DNA of 64,000 nucleotides from Gambelia wislizenii (Eukaryota > Chordata > Lepidosauria > Squamata > Crotaphytidae), in NCBI GenBank assembly GCA_030847615.1, contig JAUMIR010000001.1, positions 264,181,187 through 264,245,186 of the forward strand, written 5' to 3'. Below the pieces are notes generated by a model. That model ran no database searches and was not told the origin of the DNA. It saw only the letters and a list, made by a program, of their open reading frames with translations. Both the position numbers and the translations under genes were made by a program. Of the stretch, positions 57,486 to 64,000 are shown piece after piece (the first letter of the stretch is position 1; the number at the start of each line of letters is the position of its first letter).

Positions 57486-59801
57486 CAGAACAGAGCAATT
57501 CACTGCTCCTAGTTCTCTGCCTCACTCTGCCTAAAAGATGGGCAAAGTTCATGGCAAAGATGAGACTGAACTATGGGTTTTCTGTTTATTCCTCTACCTC
57601 TTTCTAATGCCAAAGATCACCAAGTAAGCATCATGAGCAGATGGATTTGAACTGGAGTCTCTCTTTTCCAGGTGCAGCTCTCTAACAGTTGTTATATAAA
57701 TAGTTCTAAGGGCAAAACTTACTGGTAGCATCTCCCAGAAAGACAAGTGATGCCATAGTTAATGTCCATAATTTGCATATTATACAAAATAGTCTGCCTG
57801 GATTTTGGAGAACTAGAATATGGTAAGCCAGCAATAGTTAAATTATCAGCCTGTGAGGTGCTGCAATCTAGAACATGTTTGCTTGAGAATAAGCCCAACT
57901 GAATACAGGCATGCAAGTATACAATATTTCCCTTGTCTGAATGGGATTGTAGGCATAACTAGCATTTGTCCACTTGAGGACAATTAAATTAATATTATTC
58001 CCAAGAAACAGCAAGAGAAAAGGGTAAAGAGAAAATTCCTTATGCCCTTTGGAATGAAAATGCTGTTATTTTATAAATGGTAAACACCAGTTGCTTAGGC
58101 TTCAATGAGACTTCACAGAGTGCATTCTTCAAGTTGGAGGATACCACAGGATAGGCTATGCTATGCCCTTCCCTTCTTTTTCTGATGTCATCATTGTGAC
58201 TTCTTGACATTTCAAGAAGAAAATAACTAACTGCTAAACTGAATAGGTTTAAGAAACTATAACTGGGAGAGGGTTTTAAATTGTGGTTTGTGACACACAG
58301 GGAACATGCACACACACACGCACACAGTGACAACTGCCTGAGAATAATTTTTTAAACAGTCATCACATCATTCTGTACTACAGAGGCGACACACAAAAGT
58401 CTTTAAAAAAACAAAGCCTTGTTTTCTTTCCAGTGAAATACTGAACGTTAAAGGTATAGGTGGCAGTAACTACAAATGGGTGTTTTGGCTCTTCTTAAGT
58501 TAGCATCTACTAACAGGAAATATCCCTTTGCTCATGATATTAGTGGAAAGAATTGATCTAGATAGTAATTTAGTACCTGTTGCTTTTTAAAAAATATTAT
58601 TGTACCTAAATAAAATTAGACTCATCCTCACTGGGCTATCTTTCTATAATAAATTGAACCCAGTTTGTATGTACTGTACTTCAGACACATTCATTTGCAC
58701 TAAAATAGTCCATATAACAGATTAAAAAATAAGTGGTCCACATAAACAACAGTGTGTGCTATTTTGGTTGATCTGTTCTGATTTTGCTAGTTATGAGAAG
58801 GAACACAGAGTTACATAAAATACTGAAGTGCTATTTCACCACCCACTGAAAAACCTGATTCACAATAAGCTCTTTGCCTTCTGAGCTTAGTTTGGAAAAG
58901 TTACTTTTCTTCTAGGTCAAATACTTGGCAGAAAATAAGAAAAAAAATCTTCCTTGCCTGCTATGCTAGTGTACTATTTAGTTTAAACTTCAGCCATAAG
59001 GACTAGAAACTTGCCCTTTTTTTAAAAAAAAAGAAGAAGATGGAAGTCCATAGCATTCTGTCTTCCAATGAGGGTGAAGTGACCCATATCTGTATGGCTT
59101 CCTCCAGAGCTCAGTGAAACTCCCCTTTCCTTAGCATTTGGGCACGAAGTGCTTTCCATTACTAACTAAAATATGAATCTGGTGTGCTTTCTGATGCTCT
59201 TCCCAGCACTCCCTCTCCCTCTCAAGCCTGAGCAAAACCCAGAATTGAAGCAACAGGAACTCTGAGTTGAGAAGGAAAGCCAAAGGGGAAATCAGGAAGC
59301 AGGGTGGCAGTGCCAGTATACCATTGCTCTGATAGGGCACATTTCTGATGTCTGCTCTAAGAGTCCCTTTAATTTTCTTATTTTTCTCCAGACTGGCACT
59401 CTGAGCAACACCAGCAAACTGAACCTAGCCATGGTTTCAATTTCCCACAGTGCCCCTGACCTGTTGCTGTTCTGAGGCATTGTGAGAAATTGAAAGGGTG
59501 GCCAAAAGGACAGCCAACAAATTCCAGGTGCTGTGGGCAATATTTCAAAGGAAGGAACTGGCAAAACCACCTCTGAGTATTCCTTGCCTAAGAAATCTCA
59601 TTAAATTCATGGGCTCACCACAAGTCGACAGGCAACTTGAAGACATATACACACACATGATGACTCTTCCATGCTCAGTCACAATGGGAGGGTTTATGCT
59701 TTAAGAGAATATCAGAAAGCTGAGTCTTTCATCCAGTCCCAGGCTTCTAGCTTCCTGTACAGTCTCTGAATCAGTGTCATATTTCCTGTGAAAGTACTAA
59801 C
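57486..59801. other. Intergenic, unassigned
   Basis: No gene or firm repeat. (CA)n at 58307-58325. Confidence 0.45.
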
Positions 59802-59826
59802 AGAACAAGCTAATCTCTCTGGCTTT

Positions 59827-59842
59827 TCTTCGCAAACGAAGA
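59827..59842 (-). other. LINE 3'-terminal stem-loop
   Basis: TCTTCG-CAAA-CGAAGA, a perfect 6-bp stem with a 4-base loop, about 13 bp from the element end. Also at about 39044-39059 (perfect) and 49636-49651 (perfect); at 14322-14337 one base differs. Such hairpins are the RT recognition signal in some LINE families. Confidence 0.65.
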
Positions 59843-59843
59843 T

Positions 59844-61649
59844 TCAGGAAGGACTCATCCCGCGCCTTCTGCAAGCGCGCTGATGACTAAAAAGGCCAAT
59901 CCGAGATAAACAAGTCCGGTTGCAAAAAGCGCAGCAGAAGGTCTCCTTGGGTGATGTTTTTGGGTTGTGATTCTTTCTGCGTTGTCGTTTCTCTTCAAGA
60001 CTTGTTCGTCGTGAGTTCTCAAATAAGGCTGCAGCATTGTGGATATTGCGTCTCCATGCCTCCCGATGTGAGGCCAGGGCGGACCACTGTTGGTGATCAA
60101 TTTGGCCAAGCCTGAGATGTTGTTTCAGGGAGTCTTTGTATCGCTTTTTTGGAGCGCCCCTCTTACGCTGACCCGTGGCGAGTTCACCGTAGAGTAGTAT
60201 TTTTGGGAGGCGATGGTCCTCCATCCTAGAAACGTGCCCTGCCCAGCGCAGCTGTGTTCTCAATATCATGGCCTCAATGCTGGTGATCCCTGCTTGTTCA
60301 AGGACAGCAACATTCGTCACATAGTCAGTCCAGTGTATATTTAGGATTGTGCGTAGACAGCGCTGATGAAAGCGCTCGAGGAGTCGTAGGTGGTGGCGAT
60401 AGGTGACCCATGTTTCAGATCCATAAAGGAGGATAGACAGTACGATGGCTCTATACACACTGATTTTTGTGCTTTGCCTCAGGTGTTTATTGCTCCAGAC
60501 TCTTTTGTGAAGTCTTCCAAATGCACTATATGCCTTTGCTAATCTGTGATCGATCTCTTTGTCAATCTTGGCATCTGAGGAGATGATGCTTCCCAGGTAG
60601 GTGAACTGCTGAACGGACTTGAGCACTGATTTGCCGATGGCAATGTGGGGATGGTGGTGTTCGTCCTGTGGTGCAGGCTGGTAAAGAACTTCTGTTTTCT
60701 TCAGGTTGACTTCTAGCCCAAACAGCTCTGCAGCTGTTGCGAAGCAGGACGTTAGGCGCTGCAGAGCTGCTTCTGTGTGGGCAACAAGGGCAGCATCATC
60801 GGCGAAGAGCAGCTCACGGACTAGATAGTTTAGAGTCTTAGTGTGAGCCCTCAGACGGCTTAAGTTAAACAAGCTACCATCAGTACGGTAGCGTATATAG
60901 ATGCCGTCGTCTTCTTCAAGCTCTGACATAGCCCTTTGGAGAATCGTGCTAAAGAAGATTGTAAATAAAGTTGGTGCAAGAACACAACCTTGCTTCACTC
61001 CATTAGTTATTAGAAAGGGCTCTGAAAGAGCATCGCCATATCTGACTTGACCACGCTGCCCCTCGTGTAGCAAGATAATCATTTTAAGGAATTTGGGGGG
61101 ACATCCTAGTCTTTCCAGGATCTGATACAGACCTGTTCTACTCACAGTGTCGAAGGCTTTGGTGAGGTCGACAAATGTTACATAGAGACCCTTGTTCTGC
61201 TCCCTACATTTTTCTTGCAGTTGCCTAAGGGCAAATACCATGTCTGTAGTACTCCTATTGGCTCTGAAGCCACATTGGCTTTCAGGGAGAAGTTCTTCTG
61301 CAATAGCAGGAACTAATCTGTTCAGGAGTATCCTTGCAAGGATTTTTCCAGCAATAGAGAGCAGTGTTATCCCTCGATAGTTTGAGCAGTCGGATTTTGC
61401 TCCTTTTTTCTTGTACAGGGTGATGATGACTGCATCTCGGAGGTCTGATGGCAGTTCCCCTTTTTCCCAGCAATTCACAAGGAATTCGTGGAATTTTTCG
61501 TGGAGTGCATGACCTCCGTGTTTCCAAACTTCAGGTGGGATTCCATCAATCCCAGCTGCCTTGCCGTTTTTCATCTGCTGTATGGCCATAAGGGTCTCTT
61601 CCAAAGTGGGAGCTATGTCCAATTCATTTCTCATTGGTTTTTGTATCAT
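59844..61649 (-). pseudogene. LINE copy C, reverse transcriptase with C-terminal zinc knuckle
   Basis: 601-residue uninterrupted frame. Blocks in order: GKAAGIDGIPPEVWKHGGHA (about residue 29), RDAVIITLYKKKGAKSDCSN, ESQCGFRANRSTTDMVFALR, YVTFVDLTKAFDTVSRTG, NGVKQGCVLAPTLFTIFFS, LLFADDAALVAHTEA (intact catalytic pair), QFTYLGSIISSDAKIDKEID, GHVSRMEDHRLPKILLYGEL, and at the end CAFCNRTCLSRIGLFSHQRA-Cys. Reverse-transcribes its own RNA at a nicked target. The start Met lies inside what is probably one longer protein with the endonuclease; the break is the stop at 61712 or so. Best preserved of the three copies. Confidence 0.9.
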
Positions 61650-61712
61650 ATGTTGGATAGCTGAGCCTTGGACTACTCGGTTGGTGCTAAAGAGACTTTG
61701 AAAATGTTCAGT

Positions 61713-63002
61713 TCATAGATTCAGGATGGAGGCTTTATCAGTAATTAATGTTTGACCATCTGTACTGTATAAGGAGCTTTGGACCTGATAAGTAGGTCCA
61801 AACACTGCTTTAAGAGCTTCATAAAATCCTCTATGATCACCCTGATCTGCACAGCGTTGTGTCTTTTCTGCTAAATTAATCCACCACTTGTTCTGCATGT
61901 CTCGGAGTTTTTGTTGTAGTTTGCTACATGTGAGGCGGAAAGCTGCTTTTCTTACATGACAGGTTGGCTGGGCGAGGTATGCCTGGTGAGCAGCTCTCTT
62001 CCTTGCCAACAGCTCCTGGATCTCTTGGTTGTTTTCATCAAACCAGTCTTGATTTTTCTTGTGGGAGAACCCGAGGGATTCTTCTGCAGACTGGAGGATA
62101 CTGTTTTTGATATGTTGCCAAAGCACTGTAGGAGAAGGATCTGTAGGATGGTCTTCAAGTTTCGTTTGTAGGTTTGCCTGGAAGTTGTCTCTCATGGTAG
62201 CTTGTTGAAGATTGTTGACTTGGAGCCTCTTCTTTAAGATGCCACCCCTCTTAGGTTTGAACTTAAGATGAAGATTTAGTTTACATCTGACGAGGCGATG
62301 ATCTGTTTGGCATTCTGCACTGGGCATCACTCGGGTATGACGGACATCACGAATGTCTCTCTGACGGACTAGAACATAGTCAATGAGGTGCCAATGTTTG
62401 GATCGGGGATGCATCCAGGTTGTCTTCAAGCTATCTTTCTGCTGGAAGATTGTGTTTGTAATAGTCAGCTGTTGTTCTGCACAGAACTCTAGCAGGAGGC
62501 GTCCGTTATCATTGCAATTTCCAACACCATGCTTGCCTAAGACACCTTTCCAGGCTTCGGAGTTCTTTCCTACTCTGGCATTGAAGTCACCAAGGATAAT
62601 AATTTTATCTTCCACAGGGACTTTTTGTATGAGTTGGCGTAGGTCTGTGTAGAATTTGTCTTTCTCTACAGGGTCGGCTTGCATAGTTGGGGCATATACA
62701 CTAAAGAGAACAACATGTGGGAGGTGTAAGGAAATAATGCGATCAGAGTGTCCTGTTGGCAAGGTTTCGAGTTTGGAGGCAATGGAGTTTTTAATCATGA
62801 AGCCTACTCCTGAAAGATGTTTTTCGGTTTTGGGTTTGCCAGACCAGTAAAGTGTGTAGCCGGCGCCATGTTCTTTAAGGCTGCCTTCCTCATGGAAGCG
62901 AACTTCACTAAGAGCAGCGATGTCAATATTAAGCCGTGATAGTTCACGGGCTATTAGGGCAGAACGACGCTCAGGCCGTCCACTATCTTTAGGGTCTTGC
63001 AT
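61713..63002 (-). pseudogene. LINE copy C, APE endonuclease half
   Basis: 429-residue frame from the ATG in NIRTMQD. Upstream in frame, without an ATG, lies GVNKLTLACWNIRT, the true APE N-terminal motif, so in the living element the start may be further upstream or in a fused frame. Motifs: LSEVRFHEEG, YAPTMQADPVEKDKFYTDLR, ILGDFNARVGKNSEAWKG, HPRSKHWHLIDYVLVRQRDI, AECQTDHRLVRCKLN. All the expected catalytic residues (Asn, Glu, Asp-x-Asn, Asp-His) are present. It nicks target DNA for target-primed reverse transcription. The frame ends at ASILNL because of a stop shared with copy A. Confidence 0.88.
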
Positions 63003-63812
63003 GGTTCTGATGTTCCAGCATGCAAGTGTCAGTTTATTTACACCTTTGGAGGCCGGTGTGTGCCTTTGTTTCTTTGCCTTGGTTTGACCGCATCAGAAGA
63101 TTCCTGTTGGCCGCGGCTAGCCAACCAGGTAGTTGGGGATGAGCTTTCTTTAGGCCACCTTTTCTAGGCCCCTCTCCATATGGAGCAAGCAGTGCTCTCC
63201 TTAAAAAAGGCTGCTTGGTCATTCAGGATGCTGCCGAACAAGACTGTCATCTCCCGGGTCAGGCTTGAGCGACCAATGTCCTGAACCGCCTGCATGCAGG
63301 GTTGGGGCTGCGGCTTCCAGTGCATCTTTACACCTGCCGGTTTCGTCCCTCGCCAGTCGCTACAGGGCTTTTTTGGAAATGGATTTGTCCTTCGAGCCTG
63401 TGCAATGGATTTTTCTGGTGGAGCGCAGCGTGCACAGAACTGGCCTCACCCTTTAAACCAGAGATTCATCTGCCGTGGCCTTGCAAGCATGGACGTGGCA
63501 GCGAGGTCCTCGGGCCGTAGGTTTGATTAGAGTTTCCTTCTCTTAGATGGTTGACCTTACAGGGTTGGACGAGCACCATCTGCCCGGGTTTGGGATTGGA
63601 GTTTTCCTTCTCCTAGGACGGTTGCCACAAGGCTAGAGAGCCCATCCTGCCCTTTGACGCTCTTTGTCAGACCCTTCGGTTTTGACCTGTCTGGCATGGG
63701 GGACCCTACCAGTGGCTATTATGCCACCGCCAGCATAGCTCAAAACATCATTAGGGTACGCAAGCCTCTCTCCCACGACAAGGGGGCGTCAATGGAGAGG
63801 AGAACAAGCTAA

Positions 63813-64000
63813 CACTTTAGCCATAATGGGTAATATGTCGCATTAAAGATAGTCTGGGGTTTCAGACTTTCAGACCTTGGACACATTCATTTTTTTTAAT
63901 GACAATTTGCCGAATTCCCTGATTGGAAGATTCTGGACATTGTTGTTCAAAAATAACTTTTCCAGTGTCTGTGGTTTTGTCATACTATTTTTCAAGGAGA
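63813..64000. other. Intergenic, unassigned
   Basis: Nothing supported. Confidence 0.4.

Larger units (their letters stand above)
59814..63800 (-). mobile_element. APE-type LINE, full-length copy C
   Basis: 3,987 bp with perfect 12-bp target duplications AGAACAAGCTAA at 59802-59813 and 63801-63812, so a fairly recent insertion. Minus-strand order: leader, APE endonuclease (63002-61713), short interrupted linker, RT plus C-terminal zinc knuckle (61649-59844), stem-loop and (GA)n tail. The two long frames are in the same family as copies A and B but this copy has the intact FADD box. The linker has a TGA in place of a Trp codon. Confidence 0.95.

Noticed and set aside
14306..63800. Three LINE copies as a segmental duplication
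   Set aside because: Each copy has its own target-site duplication and unrelated flanks, so they are independent insertions.

Overview
The window looks like the genome of a squamate reptile, probably an iguanian lizard. The evidence is vertebrate-type spliced exons in a sea of interspersed repeats, and a repeat set (CR1 and L1 LINEs, a Penelope-like element with GIY-YIG domain, an APE-type LINE with a C-terminal zinc knuckle, tRNA-derived SINEs, many TIR elements) typical of lizards. The species call is inference. No prokaryotic operons, CRISPR arrays, rRNA genes or intact tRNA genes were seen.

The only host gene I can support is the 3' end of TMEFF2 (tomoregulin-2) on the + strand. Three coding exons (21543-21666, 24581-24739, 34932-35028) encode the end of the extracellular stalk, the EGF-like domain, the transmembrane helix and the whole cytoplasmic tail with its stop codon. 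A short 3' UTR follows with AATAAA signals at 35240 and 35298. The follistatin-domain exons were not found, so 1-21542 is probably intron, and about 35.3 kb to the end is downstream intergenic DNA.

Layout. 1-930: 3' end of a CR1 LINE. 2480-3100 and 9370-9870: repeat-poor, homeodomain-site-rich stretches that look like conserved non-coding DNA. 3990-7790: antisense L1 with broken ORF1 and ORF2. 8468-14000: TIR elements and older repeats. 14306-18292: first of three near full-length copies of one roughly 3,987-bp LINE. 19224-21046: CR1 split by a Penelope-like element. 21543-35303: TMEFF2 exons, with introns carrying SINEs, MITEs, a Penelope-derived foldback, Tigger-like MITEs and a Helitron-like piece. 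38885-43100: second LINE copy nested in a TIR element. 43636-57486: further TIR elements and SINEs. 59814-63800: third LINE copy with perfect 12-bp target-site duplications.

The most interesting signals concern mobile DNA. (1) Two of the three LINE copies share the same inactivating change in the RT catalytic FADD box, although each has its own target-site duplication, which suggests trans-mobilisation of a catalytically dead subfamily. (2) The LINE 3' end carries a perfect stem-loop, and a 34-bp insertion elsewhere consists of little more than that stem-loop. (3) A diverse set of TIR elements shares the terminus GGCTTGTCTA and appears to insert at C-NNN-G. (4) A roughly 260-bp foldback of Penelope-derived arms sits 50 bp after a TMEFF2 splice donor. 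I saw no clearly new multi-gene system.
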